Shown: one piece after another, positions 44,489 to 54,144 of the stretch
How positions within the stretch are numbered: the first letter of the stretch is position 1
How the letters are laid out: the number at the start of each line of letters is the position of its first letter
NCBI GenBank assembly: GCA_030054145.1
Contig: JASGCK010000005.1
Location: 149,090 to 213,089 of the forward strand
From: Cytophagales bacterium
GTDB lineage: Bacteria; Pseudomonadota; Gammaproteobacteria; Burkholderiales; Burkholderiaceae_C
Reading direction: 5' to 3'
DNA length: 64,000 nucleotides
Position numbers and translations under genes: made by a program
The notes under the pieces: model-generated
Told to the model about the DNA's origin: nothing
Seen by the model: the letters and a program-made list of their open reading frames with translations, nothing else
Database searches by the model: none

Positions 44489-44932
44489 TCAGCAATTAGT
44501 TAACGACTGGTTATGTCGAGTAGGGCTATAAACTTTTCCACGCGGATTATTCACTAGCGATTTATTTTTGAAGTCTGCCTGCAACGCTTTGTCATCAGAC
44601 ACCAAAACTCTGGCACGTGGCGCAGCTTTGGCTAAAGCAATAATGTGCTGATCATTCGATCTGCAAAGATTATTAGCCGCAGGCAAATGTGTATTAATTA
44701 AACCAGTTGCAATCTTGATAGCACGCCCGCTCCTTGATAACTCAATAAATAGTGGCGATCTCAATATGCCGCATTTGGCGTACTCAGTGCTTAACTTGCC
44801 ACCATGAAAAATGGTGTATCGATTTAAACAAACCGCCTTGCTCAATGTGAGGTAAGCACTATTGGCAGCACTTGGCTTGTTTAAAACTACTTGAGCTAAA
44901 TTTGCATCAACTATCAGACACATTCTCATCAT
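44489..44932 (-). CDS. PIN-domain ribonuclease-like protein paired with AAA ATPase
   Basis: 147-residue protein with the acidic residues of a PIN nuclease: Asp9 in LIVDANLA, Glu50 in STEYAK, Asp94 in SNDQHIIALA and Asp113/114 in VLVSDDKALQADF, ending in NPRGKVYSPTRH. It overlaps the ATPase gene by 26 bases and is translated after it. Such ATPase-plus-PIN pairs are found in accessory regions and are suspected of phage defence. VapC-like toxins use the same fold, but no VapB-like antitoxin is present. Base use is more AT-rich than the neighbouring GMC, TSUP and ssb genes. Confidence 0.75.
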   Translation of the reverse strand: MMRMCLIVDANLAQVVLNKPSAANSAYLTLSKAVCLNRYTIFHGGKLSTEYAKCGILRSPLFIELSRSGRAIKIATGLINTHLPAANNLCRSNDQHIIALAKAAPRARVLVSDDKALQADFKNKSLVNNPRGKVYSPTRHNQSLTNC

Positions 44933-46240
44933 CCATCAACAAAGCCATCTGCTCGCGCAAAAAGAAATCACGATAGCCCTGAGGTGTATTAAGCACATTT
45001 CCCTGTGCATCTATTTCAAGAGCATGACGTTTAGTTTGTGTTCCTGATTTTTCCAAGAAATAAATTTGCACATCACTTGGTTTTAGGTTTCCACGCTTGA
45101 CTTCTAAACGCAAGCGATCCACTAAGTAATCACTGTGCGTTTCAACCACCACAGTTTTCTTACTTTTAGAAACCCAGTCTTTAATCATGGAGCCAAGCGC
45201 AGCTTGCGCTTTAGGATGTAAATGAACTTCAGGCTGCTGCAATAAAAGCGTTGCTTGTGGACTGGCTCTATGCGCATCAACAATCAATGGTAAAACTTGA
45301 CTAACACCATAACCAACATCCATTAGATTTGGAGTTTTTGTGCCAATTTTCACCTGTACCTGAAACGGGTCTCCGCTTCCCTTACCCAACTGCTTAACTC
45401 CAATATCACTAAACATTTGCGAATATCGACCAAAAGCACGCAGCGCCTCATGCAACGCGACTGCTTGTTTATTATTTGGATCCGCTGCCCTTGCAAGTAG
45501 AAGTGGTACATGATCGCCACCCGGTGAAAATGCATCACTTAATTGATCGTAAGTTCTCTTAGGCTGCGAACGCATAGGGGCAAAGGCCAATGCTGACAGC
45601 TTATCCAAGCGCATAAAGTCAATACGCAATCTATGAATCAAAAGGTCTACTGCTTCCTCGCGTTCATTTTTGCTTTTACTTAGCTCTTTTGTTTTGCTCT
45701 TTTGCTCGTAAAAAGAACGATACAAATGCTGCTCGCTTAGTCCGTCTGCATTCGACTTTACTACTTTTGTTGGCAAAAATTTTAAGTTGGCGGGTAACTG
45801 CGCTTGAAGCGAGTTATTTAAATGCTCGAAATCTTCTTCAAAAAAACAACTGCAACATCACCACTCCAAGCAATAACATGACATAGCGCGGGTAATCCAG
45901 CGCTCTCTCGGAAAGACGCGACAAGACCTGTAAATGCAGGTTTTTCTCGCCCGTCACTGTATTGGAATCGTTCATGACGACTGACTGCTTGATATCCAAC
46001 TGAAAAATGTTTAACCGATTTTTTGTTACTAGCAATGGTTTTATAACCGCCTAATTCAAATGGAAACTGATTGAACAAATTACCACCAAACGGAAAACCT
46101 TCGTTATGCACAACTGACAACATACCTAGCAGCGTAGTTTTACCCGCGCTGTTCTCACCCAGCAACACTGTCGCTGGCGCAATTGGTATTTCATGCCAGC
46201 CCTCAAAAGAGCGAACGTTCTCAAGGTAGAGCTTCATCAT
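44907..46240 (-). pseudogene. AAA ATPase (DUF3696-like), interrupted by a -1 frameshift at an A7/T7 tract
   Basis: Two frames together make one SMC/OLD-like ATPase of about 444 residues. The first (46240 to 45818) has MMKLYLENVRSFEGWHEIPI and Walker A GENSAGKTT (28-36). The second (reading to 44907) has the signature-like GYGVSQVLPLIVDAHRA, Walker B ATLLLQQPEVHLHP, the H-loop VVVETHSDYLVDRL and a C-terminal DUF3696-like tail. Adding one T to the T7 tract at 45840-45846 restores ...VAVVFFEEDFEHLNNSLQ... into the second frame. It lies six bases after ssb and ahead of the PIN gene. The frameshift may be real decay, phase variation, slippage or a sequencing error. Confidence 0.82.
45840..45846. 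repeat. A7 homopolymer at the ATPase frameshift
   Basis: Seven A on the plus strand (seven T in the gene). Eight would give an uninterrupted ATPase. This makes the tract the only lesion needed to explain the split. Confidence 0.85.
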
Positions 46241-46246
46241 TCAACC

Positions 46247-46747
46247 TCAAAACGGAATATCGTCATCCATATCATCAAAGCCCGAACCACCTGCTGGTTT
46301 TTCCGCAGGTTTAGCGGCGGCAGGCGCTGCGCCAGCGGCAGCTGCGGGGCGCGGCGCGGGTTTTGTGTAATTGCTGGTGGTGGACGAGCCGCCTTCAGGC
46401 GCGCCCGAGCCTTGGCGTGAGCCTAATAGCTGCATCTCATTGACCGTAATGTCGGTTGTTTGGCGCTCAACACCGTCTTTGTCGGTGTACTTGCCGTAGC
46501 GCAGGCGACCTTCAACATATATTTGTGAGCCTTTTTTGACGTACTCGCCGCAAATTTCTGCCAAGCGATCAAAGAAGTTGAGTCTGTGCCACTGAGTCTC
46601 TTCGACCATCTCGCCTGTGGTTTTGTCTTTGCGGCGCATGCTGGTTGCCAGCGTAACGGTTGCGACTGCCGCGCCCGATGGCAGGTAGCGCACTTCGGGG
46701 TCGCGCCCGCAATTGCCCATGAGAATGACTTTATTGACCGATGCCAT
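46247..46747 (-). CDS. ssb: Single-stranded DNA-binding protein
   Basis: Tetrameric OB-fold protein that coats single-stranded DNA in replication and repair. OB domain at residues 1-110 ([36 protein letters not shown]...[36 protein letters not shown]). A Gly/Ala/Pro-rich linker precedes the acidic C-terminal tip DDMDDDIPF that recruits partner proteins. At 166 residues the length is normal. It lies next to an MFS gene, as in other Burkholderiales. Confidence 0.97.
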   Translation of the reverse strand: MASVNKVILMGNCGRDPEVRYLPSGAAVATVTLATSMRRKDKTTGEMVEETQWHRLNFFDRLAEICGEYVKKGSQIYVEGRLRYGKYTDKDGVERQTTDITVNEMQLLGSRQGSGAPEGGSSTTSNYTKPAPRPAAAAGAAPAAAKPAEKPAGGSGFDDMDDDIPF

Positions 46748-46811
46748 GTGAGTGCTCCAAATATAAAAAGTTAAGTGAGTTTAGTACGTTGGGGGAGATG
46801 ATTATGACGTG

Positions 46812-48026
46812 TTAATGGGCGGCTTTGGCGCTCTGCGCTTTCATGCCCCAAGCAACCCCCAGCCACGCCAATATAACCATCGCTGCCACGCCAAAAACGA
46901 CCGAGTGTCCGCTCCATTTAACCAGTGCCCCGCCCAAAAATCCACCCACAAACAAGCCCAGCGATTGAAGCGTGTTGTACACGCCCAGTGCTGTGCCGCG
47001 CAGCTCGGGGGGGGCGAGCTTGGTTACCAAACTTGGCTGCGTGGCTTCCAGCACATTGAAACCGCAAAAAAAGACAAAGAGCACCCCACCCAAGAAGTAA
47101 AGCTCCGCGTTTGATTGGAAATGATGCATAGCCAGCAGCCAGCCATTCGCATACATCAGTAGTGCAATTTGCACGATCAGCACAAGGCTAATCGCCAACA
47201 AAAATACCCCGCGCAAATACCCTCTGCGCTCTAGCGGAAACACCCCACCCATCAGCACAAACGATGCAAGTACCGCTGGTAGATACAGCCGCCAATGCTC
47301 AGCCTTTGGCAAGCCCGCCGCGACCAACATCGACGGCAAAGAGACCCACATTGAGAGCTGAACCGCGTGCAGCGCAAACACGCCAAAATTAAGCCTCGCA
47401 AGCGCTGGTGTTTTAAGCACCGCCATGAGCGGCGCTCGGCTCGCCACCTGATGGAGCAAGGGCTCTGGCGGGGTCCACCACCGCACCGCCCCCATTGCCA
47501 GCACCGTCAAAACGCCCGTCAACGCAAATAAACCAGTCAGCCCCATGTGGCTGACCAAAATGGGGGCAGCAACTAAAGAGAGCGCAAACATCAAACCAAT
47601 ACTCATGCCAATGAAAGCCATAGCCTTGGTACGCACTTCGTCACGCGTCAGATCCGCCAACAACGCCGCCACCGCCGCCGACACGGCACCCGCCCCTTGA
47701 ATCGCGCGACCAATCATTAAACCTGTCAGCGAGTCTGCCGCCGCCGCCACAAAGCTACCCATAGCAAAGAGGGCAAGTCCGAACAAAATCACGCGCTTTC
47801 TGCCCAGCTTGTCGGATGCCATGCCAAACGGGATTTGCAACACGCCTTGCGTTAATCCGTAGATACCCATTGTGAATCCCACCCACGCGGGGTTGTCGCC
47901 GCCTGGGTATTTGGTAGCCTCTAACGCAAACACGGGAAGTACTAAAAAAAGCCCCAGCATCCGCAGGGCGTAAATGCTGGCGAGCGAGGCGCTGGCGCGG
48001 CGCTCGGTAGAGGTCATGAAAGTCAT
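46812..48026 (-). CDS. MFS transporter
   Basis: 404-residue major-facilitator permease with 12 predicted helices. Motif A appears as GMASDKLGRKRVILFGL after helix 2, and drug-efflux-like RAIQGAGAVSAAVAALLADLTRDEVRTKAMAFIGMSIGLMFALSLVAAPIL follows. This gene typically sits between uvrA and ssb in Burkholderiales; uvrA is replaced here by mpl on the other strand. The substrate is unknown. Start may be ATG 48026 or 48017. Confidence 0.9.
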   Translation of the reverse strand: MTFMTSTERRASASLASIYALRMLGLFLVLPVFALEATKYPGGDNPAWVGFTMGIYGLTQGVLQIPFGMASDKLGRKRVILFGLALFAMGSFVAAAADSLTGLMIGRAIQGAGAVSAAVAALLADLTRDEVRTKAMAFIGMSIGLMFALSLVAAPILVSHMGLTGLFALTGVLTVLAMGAVRWWTPPEPLLHQVASRAPLMAVLKTPALARLNFGVFALHAVQLSMWVSLPSMLVAAGLPKAEHWRLYLPAVLASFVLMGGVFPLERRGYLRGVFLLAISLVLIVQIALLMYANGWLLAMHHFQSNAELYFLGGVLFVFFCGFNVLEATQPSLVTKLAPPELRGTALGVYNTLQSLGLFVGGFLGGALVKWSGHSVVFGVAAMVILAWLGVAWGMKAQSAKAAH

Positions 48027-48064
48027 AGCGCGATTGTAGAAGGCACGAATCTACAATCGAACTT

Positions 48065-49417
48065 ATGCATATACACATTCTTGGGATTTGCGGCACTTTT
48101 ATGGGTGGACTTGCCGCGCTAGCTAGAGCCGCAGGGCACAAAGTCACGGGCTGCGATACGGGCGTTTATCCGCCCATGAGCGATCAACTACGCGCCCTTG
48201 GCATTGAATTGATTGAGGGCTACGACAGCGCACAACTTGCGCTCAATCCCGACGTGTGGGTTGTTGGCAACGTGGTATCGCGCGCCCAATTGGCGGATGG
48301 CTCACCGCGTTATCCGCTCATGGAGGCCATCTTAGATCGCGGTGATCGCTATACCAGTGGTCCCGAATGGTTATCCGCACACATCTTGCAAGGCAAGCAC
48401 GTATTGGCTGTGGCGGGCACGCACGGCAAAACCACAACCAGCTCGATGCTCGCTTGGGTGCTGGAATGTGCGGGGTTGCATCCTTCATTTTTAATTGGCG
48501 GTGTTCCGCTTAATTTTGGTGTGTCGGCAAGGCTGACCGACTCCAAGTATTTTGTAATTGAAGCGGACGAATATGACACGGCGTTTTTTGATAAGCGCAG
48601 CAAATTTGTTCACTACCGCCCACGCACCGCTGTGCTTAACAATTTAGAGTTCGACCATGCGGATATCTTTCCCAACTTAGAGGCCATTGAGCGGCAATTC
48701 CATCACCTTGTGCGCACCGTACCCAGCAATGGACGTGTGGTTGTCAACGGCGACGAGCCTGCGCTGGCACGTGTGCTAGCGCAAGGGTGCTGGAGTTCTA
48801 CCGCAAAATTTTCAAAGACAGACGCACTCATAGAGGGCATTGAATGGCAATTAAGTGGCTTGCACAACCGCATGAACGCACTGGCAGCTATTGCCGCAGC
48901 CGCACACGTTGGGGTCAAGCAGGGTGAGGCTTTGCGCGCGTTAGCCACGTTTGAAAACGTCAAGCGCCGCATGGAAGTCAAAGGCACAGTCGCCACACCA
49001 AACGGCAGCATAACGGTGATTGACGACTTTGCCCATCATCCCACCGCCATTGCAACCACGCTAGATGGACTGCGCCGTCAACTGGATGCGCAAGGCAAGC
49101 AAAGCGAGCGCATTCTCGCCATTTTTGAGCCCCGCTCCAACACCATGAAACTAGGCGCCATGAAGTCGCAATTACCGCAAGCATTGACAGACGCAGACTT
49201 GGCGTTTTGTCACAGCGGCGGTCTTGATTGGGATGCCCAAGCGGCCTTAGCCAGCATGGGCTCGCGTGCCGTTGTTGCCAGCCCTATTGACGAGCTCGTG
49301 CGCTTGGTTGTTGCGCAAGCTCGCGCGGGCGATCACTTGCTTTGCATGAGCAACGGCGGCTTTGGCGGGATTCATCAAAAGCTGCTGGAGGGTCTTAAAA
49401 ACAAGATTCCCATGTGA
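48065..49417 (+). CDS. mpl: UDP-N-acetylmuramate:L-alanyl-gamma-D-glutamyl-meso-diaminopimelate ligase
   Basis: Murein peptide ligase that rejoins recycled tripeptide to UDP-MurNAc. It has the Mur-ligase Rossmann start MHIHILGICGTFMGGLAALARAAGHKVTGCD, the P-loop AVAGTHGKTTTSSMLAWVLE, and the C-terminal VIDDFAHHPTAIATTLDGLR motif. At 450 residues the length is normal. It fits functionally with the amgK-like kinase near 11 kb, which also belongs to cell-wall recycling. It is divergent from the MFS gene. Confidence 0.96.
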   Translation: MHIHILGICGTFMGGLAALARAAGHKVTGCDTGVYPPMSDQLRALGIELIEGYDSAQLALNPDVWVVGNVVSRAQLADGSPRYPLMEAILDRGDRYTSGPEWLSAHILQGKHVLAVAGTHGKTTTSSMLAWVLECAGLHPSFLIGGVPLNFGVSARLTDSKYFVIEADEYDTAFFDKRSKFVHYRPRTAVLNNLEFDHADIFPNLEAIERQFHHLVRTVPSNGRVVVNGDEPALARVLAQGCWSSTAKFSKTDALIEGIEWQLSGLHNRMNALAAIAAAAHVGVKQGEALRALATFENVKRRMEVKGTVATPNGSITVIDDFAHHPTAIATTLDGLRRQLDAQGKQSERILAIFEPRSNTMKLGAMKSQLPQALTDADLAFCHSGGLDWDAQAALASMGSRAVVASPIDELVRLVVAQARAGDHLLCMSNGGFGGIHQKLLEGLKNKIPM

Positions 49418-49500
49418 CAGTTTGCGGGTTTACGCAATATCGATCACCGCTAAACGGGGGTATAAATCGCTCTACATTTCACCAAGACTGGAGGCGATGA

Positions 49501-50055
49501 ATGCTCACCCTGAATATCAACGGACAAAACAAGCAACTTGATGTCGAGGCGGATATGCCGCTCTTATGGGCGCTGCGCGAAGTGCTGGGAATGACAGGAA
49601 CGAAATACGGTTGCGGCATTGCGCAGTGCGGCGCTTGCACGGTTCACATTAACGGCGCACCTGCGCGGTCGTGCTCGGTGCCCGCCTCGGCGCTGCAAGG
49701 GCAAACCATTACCACCATCGAGGGCTTGTCCAAAAATAGCACGCACCCCATTCAACAAGCATGGGCTGCCGTTGATGTGCCCCAGTGCGGTTACTGCCAG
49801 TCGGGGCAAATTATGGCGGCGGCGGCGCTGCTCAAAAGCAAGCCCAAACCAACCGATGCGGATATTGATGCGGCGATGACCAATATTTGCCGCTGCGGCA
49901 CGTATCAGCGTATCCGTGCAGCGATTCATTTGGCAGCAGGAAATCGAAAGATGGCCGCAGCCAATGGTTACACGGGCGACTTTACGGGGCTTTATGCGGC
50001 GGAGCATTCTGGCGCTGACGCATTTGTCGTTTTAAGCAAAGAGGTGGCCGCATGA
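49501..50055 (+). CDS. iorA: [2Fe-2S] small subunit of an isoquinoline 1-oxidoreductase-type molybdenum hydroxylase
   Basis: 184-residue iron-sulfur subunit. The plant-ferredoxin-type cluster motif [24 protein letters not shown] binds the first cluster. The C-terminal four-helix domain motif CGYCQSGQI...[14 protein letters not shown] binds the second. A 35-residue tail after the second motif is longer than usual. It transfers electrons from the molybdopterin subunit encoded next, overlapping by ATGA. The natural substrate (N-heterocycle or aldehyde) is not determined. Confidence 0.88.
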   Translation: MLTLNINGQNKQLDVEADMPLLWALREVLGMTGTKYGCGIAQCGACTVHINGAPARSCSVPASALQGQTITTIEGLSKNSTHPIQQAWAAVDVPQCGYCQSGQIMAAAALLKSKPKPTDADIDAAMTNICRCGTYQRIRAAIHLAAGNRKMAAANGYTGDFTGLYAAEHSGADAFVVLSKEVAA

Positions 50056-52295
50056 GCAACATCACCTTAAAACGCCGCTCTTTTTTAGTGGGTTCAGGCG
50101 CCTTGGCTGCGGGCGGCTTGGCGCTAGGCATTCCAGCCCTCATGCCCAGTGAAGCGCAGGCACAAGACGCGCTAGGCGCTGGCGCTGAGGTCAACGTTTG
50201 GGTCGTCATCAAGCCCGACGACACCTGCGTGATTCGCATTGCGCGAAGCGAAATGGGACAGGGAACGCGCACAGGACTGGCTCAGTTGGTGGTCGAGGAG
50301 CTAGAGTGCGATTGGCGCAAGGTCACGACTGAAATGCCCACGCCAGGTCAAAGCTTGGCACGCAAACGCGCCTGGGGCGAAATGTCCACGGGCGGCAGCC
50401 GAGGCATTCGCATCTCCAACGACTATGTCAGGCGCGGCGGCGCGGCGGCGCGAATCATGCTGTTGCAAGCCGCCGCCGAACAGTTGCAAGTACCCGCGTC
50501 CGAACTCACCACCGCAAGCGGTGTCATTACCCACGCGAAGAGCAATCGCAAGCTGCGCTACGGGCAAGTTGCGGCGGCGGCAGCCAAATTAGCGCCGCCC
50601 AATTTAGCAGCCATCACGCTCAAAAACCCAAAGGATTGGCAAATTGCGGGCAAAGCCATGGCGCGGATTGATACACAAGAAAAGCTAAATGGCTCTTTGG
50701 TGTACGGCGCAGATCTGCGCTTGGACGGGATGCTGTGTGCCGCCATTAAAGACTGCCCCGTCTTTGGCGGCAAGCTGGTGAGCTTTGATGAAAACGCGGT
50801 TAAAAATATGCGCGGTGTCAAAAAAGTCGTGCGCGTTGAAACGGGGGTCATTAGTGCGGTAGCCGTCGTTGCCGACACTTGGTGGCGAGCCAAACAAGCG
50901 CTGGCGGCGCTACCCATTGTCTGGGATGAAGGCGCAAACGCCAAAGTTAGCAGCAGCAGTATTGCGGCGCATTTAACCGAGGGCTTGTCGGCCAATGCGC
51001 CACTAGGCTCGCTGGCTGGACGCGTTGAGGGCGATGCCTTGGGCGCAATTGCCAAGTCGGCAAAAAAAGTGGAGGCAACTTACTTCACACCGTTTGTCTC
51101 GCACGCAGCCATGGAGCCCATGAATGCAACCGTCAAGCTAACCGCTGGCGGCGAGGGCGCGATGAAGGAGAAGATTATGAAAGCCGAATGCTGGGTTCCT
51201 ACGCAAAACGGCGAGGCCTCACACGCGGCGCTGGCAGAGGCGAGCAACTTACCACTTGCACAATGCGAAATTTATAAGATGGATTTAGGCGGTGGCTTTG
51301 GACGACGCGGCGGCAACCAAGACTACATCTTCCAAGCAACCGAGGTTGCCAAGCATTTCGTTGGCACACCCATCAAGCTACTTTGGTCGCGCGAAGAAGA
51401 CCAAGCACATGATTTTTATCGCCCGATTGCCATGGCAAAAATGGCGGCAGGGCTTGACGAGCAAGGCAACCTCACGGGCTTGCACATTCGCGTGTCGGGT
51501 CAATCGATTAACGCGCTGTTGTCACCACTCAATATCAAAAACGGCAAAGATGAGCGTCAATTGCAAGGCTTATGGAAGACGCTGGATGGCGATGCGCAGT
51601 TTGGCTATACCGTGCCGCATTTGCTGACCGAGTACGTGATGCGCAATACGCACATTCCTGTAGGTCCTTGGCGCGGGGTCAACACCAACCAAAATGCTAT
51701 TTTTGCTGAGTGTTTTATCGAAGAAGTGGCGCGTGCGGCGGGCAAAGACTCGCTCGAATTTCGCCGCGCATTAATGAAAAATCACCCCAAGCATTTGGCC
51801 GTGCTGAATGCCGCAGCAGAAAAAGCAGGCTGGGGCAAACCCTTGCCAGCTGGACGTTTTCGCGGCATCTCGCAATTTATGGGCTATGCCTCGTACTCGG
51901 CTGCGGTGGCAGAAATATCGTTGTCAGCCAATAACGAACTCAAGGTTCACCGCATTGTCAGCGCAACAGACTGCGGTCATGCAGTCAATCCAGATCAAAT
52001 CGCGGCGCAAATTGAAGGCGGCATAGCCTATGGCTTGTCAGCGCTTTTCTTTGGCGAAATGACGGTAGAAAACGGACGCATGAAAGAGCAAAACTTTGAC
52101 ACCTATCGCATCATGCGACTCAAAGAAATGCCAAAAGTTGAGAGCGTGATTGTGCCCACTTTCGACTTTTGGGGCGGTGTTGGCGAGCCGACCATTTGCG
52201 TTGCTGCGCCCGCCGTCTTAAACGCCATCCTTGCCGCAACGGGCAAGCCTGTGCGCAGCTTGCCCCTTAAAAATCAAGGCTTTACGTTTGCTTGA
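50052..52295 (+). CDS. iorB: Molybdopterin-binding large subunit, isoquinoline 1-oxidoreductase type
   Basis: 747-residue xanthine-dehydrogenase-family subunit. The Tat signal [23 protein letters not shown] shows export to the periplasm of the folded IorAB complex. Molybdenum-cofactor motifs include [55 protein letters not shown] and the C-terminal [18 protein letters not shown] with the active-site Glu in V-G-E-P. It lacks an FAD subunit, so electrons probably go to a periplasmic cytochrome. No maturation factor gene is adjacent. Confidence 0.9.
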   Translation: MSNITLKRRSFLVGSGALAAGGLALGIPALMPSEAQAQDALGAGAEVNVWVVIKPDDTCVIRIARSEMGQGTRTGLAQLVVEELECDWRKVTTEMPTPGQSLARKRAWGEMSTGGSRGIRISNDYVRRGGAAARIMLLQAAAEQLQVPASELTTASGVITHAKSNRKLRYGQVAAAAAKLAPPNLAAITLKNPKDWQIAGKAMARIDTQEKLNGSLVYGADLRLDGMLCAAIKDCPVFGGKLVSFDENAVKNMRGVKKVVRVETGVISAVAVVADTWWRAKQALAALPIVWDEGANAKVSSSSIAAHLTEGLSANAPLGSLAGRVEGDALGAIAKSAKKVEATYFTPFVSHAAMEPMNATVKLTAGGEGAMKEKIMKAECWVPTQNGEASHAALAEASNLPLAQCEIYKMDLGGGFGRRGGNQDYIFQATEVAKHFVGTPIKLLWSREEDQAHDFYRPIAMAKMAAGLDEQGNLTGLHIRVSGQSINALLSPLNIKNGKDERQLQGLWKTLDGDAQFGYTVPHLLTEYVMRNTHIPVGPWRGVNTNQNAIFAECFIEEVARAAGKDSLEFRRALMKNHPKHLAVLNAAAEKAGWGKPLPAGRFRGISQFMGYASYSAAVAEISLSANNELKVHRIVSATDCGHAVNPDQIAAQIEGGIAYGLSALFFGEMTVENGRMKEQNFDTYRIMRLKEMPKVESVIVPTFDFWGGVGEPTICVAAPAVLNAILAATGKPVRSLPLKNQGFTFA

Positions 52296-52325
52296 TGTCT
52301 CGCCGCTTTGAAGCTTTTAGCACGC

Positions 52326-53051
52326 TCAGCGCCGAATCGATGCGCCCTCCAGCGGCATCCCTTGGGCGCGCACCTTTAAGAACAGCTCCAGCGCCCGAAG
52401 CTCGGTGCCGCCTTCGGGCGGAAGCGGCGCTTGCACGCCCGAGTAACAGGCACGCAAACGGCGCTCTAGCGAACCGATGGTTTGCCACGATAGTCGATAA
52501 ATCGGGAATCCCGTTGGGTGCGCCTGACTAATCGTGTCGGCCCGCATTTGGCGACCTACTTTTTGTTCGTGGCAATGAACGCAGGCAAGGTTGATTCGCC
52601 CCATCCGCGTATGCCAAAGCTGCGCACCTTGGTCGTAGTAAGGCTGCACGACCGTCGTACCAATCGGCTCACCCTTGGCTGCGTCATAAAGCGCCGCACT
52701 CAGCGCCAGCACCTCATCTTGTAACAGCGCTCGTGCGCCTTGTTTTGCAAGGTGCGCAAGCTGATCTTCTAAATTAACCAACGCACCTTGTGCATTTAAT
52801 TTTGGATAGCGAGCAACCGCTTTTTTAAGCGTGACTAATTCGCCATGGCAGCTCGCGCATTGGGTTTGCCAAAGATCTTGTCCGCGTAGCACCCAAAGCT
52901 GCGCGGGATTCTGGCTGGCATCGGCTTGTAGCGCTTGCAGTTGTTTGGATAAATAAACCGAGCCGCTTTGGCGTGTGTCTGCCTGAGCCATAACGACCGA
53001 ACAAGCAAGGTAAAAAATGAGCGCCTTAAAGCAGCGTTCTGGCCAACTCAC
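52326..53051 (-). CDS. soxA: Sulfur-oxidation c-type cytochrome SoxA
   Basis: Diheme (or heme plus degenerate site) subunit of the SoxAX complex that couples thiosulfate to the SoxY carrier. Signal peptide residues 1-23. Heme-binding C65-A-S-C68-H69 and C157-V-H-C160-H161. The persulfide-forming Cys202 lies in RRLRACYSGVQA, and the family tail GTELRALELFLKVRAQGMPLEGASIRR is present. Its start overlaps soxZ by 26 bases. Order of transcription is soxX-soxY-soxZ-soxA. Confidence 0.92.
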   Translation of the reverse strand: MSWPERCFKALIFYLACSVVMAQADTRQSGSVYLSKQLQALQADASQNPAQLWVLRGQDLWQTQCASCHGELVTLKKAVARYPKLNAQGALVNLEDQLAHLAKQGARALLQDEVLALSAALYDAAKGEPIGTTVVQPYYDQGAQLWHTRMGRINLACVHCHEQKVGRQMRADTISQAHPTGFPIYRLSWQTIGSLERRLRACYSGVQAPLPPEGGTELRALELFLKVRAQGMPLEGASIRR

Positions 53052-53370
53052 CGCGCTGTCCTTTATCGTCCACCCACGTCACGATCACTCGCAAACCCTT
53101 GCTGGGTAAGTCTTTGGGCAAAAAGAGTGGAAACACCATGTAGGGATGCGCCGAAATGCCAATCCCCGTCTCAGCCAGTAACACCAACTCATCTGCCAAT
53201 TGAACCGTGATGCGCTCAATCACATTTTTAGGTACACGCTGCCCCGACTCCAGTGTGCGAAAACCAGACTCCATTGCGTGCCCAATCGCCAGCACCGCTT
53301 GCACCATGCCGCCCAAACGCACCTCACCTTTAATGGTCAGCCGCATGGGGATGGCTAAGTGGTTATCCAT
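53026..53370 (-). CDS. soxZ: Thiosulfate-oxidation carrier complex protein SoxZ
   Basis: 114-residue immunoglobulin-like protein that dimerises with SoxY in the periplasm. Sequence MRLTIKGEVRLGGMVQAVLAIGHAMESGFRTLESGQRVPKNVIERITVQLADELVLLAETGIGISAHPYMVFPLFLPKDLPSKGLRVIVTWVDDKGQRG aligns to the SoxZ core, with the P-Y-M/x-x-F motif. No signal peptide, as is usual because SoxZ rides out with SoxY. The gene is two bases from soxY. Confidence 0.85.
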   Translation of the reverse strand: MDNHLAIPMRLTIKGEVRLGGMVQAVLAIGHAMESGFRTLESGQRVPKNVIERITVQLADELVLLAETGIGISAHPYMVFPLFLPKDLPSKGLRVIVTWVDDKGQRGELARTLL

Positions 53371-53372
53371 CG

Positions 53373-53750
53373 TTAGCTCGCATCAAAACAAGCCGACGAT
53401 GTCAACACCGTTGGCTGGAACATCCCCATCACCGAACCATCTGTAAGCCGTGCCACCAACCACACATCTTGACTTGCGCCAAGGCGAATGCGCACTTCAA
53501 ACCGATAACTAGACTGCGGTGCTCCCAGCGTGAGTTGCAGGCAGCGCGACACAGGATTGTCAGGTGCGAACACCGCAAACGATTGAAAGGCTTGACTGGG
53601 CGGGGCTTGCAAGGCAATACCAATGGGAACAGCGTTGCCCGTATCAACCAGTGGCTCCAGCTCTAAACGCGCAAAGCTACCCGCAGTATTGGCAAGATAG
53701 CTGGGTTGTTTAAACAGCATTTGAAGCTCTAGCGTTGTCATGCTTTGCAT
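53373..53750 (-). CDS. soxY: Divergent SoxY-like carrier protein
   Basis: 125-residue protein that fills the soxY position and shares the SoxY beta core (VPIGIALQAPPSQAFQSFAVFAPDNPVSRCLQLTLG...FEVRIRLGASQDVWLVARLTDG). Two expected features are missing. There is no Tat signal at the N-terminus. The canonical flexible GGCGG C-terminus is replaced by TSSACFDAS with a single Cys121. Whether Cys121 can carry sulfur intermediates is uncertain. Confidence 0.7.
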   Translation of the reverse strand: MQSMTTLELQMLFKQPSYLANTAGSFARLELEPLVDTGNAVPIGIALQAPPSQAFQSFAVFAPDNPVSRCLQLTLGAPQSSYRFEVRIRLGASQDVWLVARLTDGSVMGMFQPTVLTSSACFDAS

Positions 53751-53751
53751 C

Positions 53752-54135
53752 CTACCGCAAGGTTTGCAGCGCTGCCACTACGTCAGCAATCTGCGGGTCA
53801 GTGAGTAACCGACCTTTTGCCCGCTCTGTACGGTGCTCTACGCCAAAAGGCGGCATCAATGTTTGCGGGTTGATTTGCCGCGCGTCCGTCACCCACTGCA
53901 AAAGCTCGGCGCGGCTGTAGCGTGCGCCCACGCCGTCCAAGGGCGGCGCAAAATTGCTTTGAATCCCCGCCTTGCGCCCGCCACTATCTGGCGCCGAATG
54001 ACAAGCCACGCAATTACCCAAACGCTGATTCGCCATGATTTGAAAGCCGCGCAAAGCAGCAGCTTGATCCATTTCTTGAGCAAACAATTGACTCATAAAA
54101 AAGAGCATGGAGAGGGCAAGACAAACAGGCTTCAC
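53752..54135 (-). CDS. soxX: Sulfur-oxidation c-type cytochrome SoxX
   Basis: 127-residue monoheme cytochrome, partner of SoxA. Signal peptide to about residue 20. Heme site C42-V-A-C45-H46, followed by FAPPLDGVGARYSRAELLQWVTDARQINPQTLMPPFG, whose Met supplies the axial ligand, typical of SoxX. First gene of the soxXYZA set, with its stop one base from soxY, and only 9 bases after the aroG stop, so the sox genes may be read from the aroG promoter. Confidence 0.9.
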   Translation of the reverse strand: MKPVCLALSMLFFMSQLFAQEMDQAAALRGFQIMANQRLGNCVACHSAPDSGGRKAGIQSNFAPPLDGVGARYSRAELLQWVTDARQINPQTLMPPFGVEHRTERAKGRLLTDPQIADVVAALQTLR

Positions 54136-54144
54136 GATCCACTC

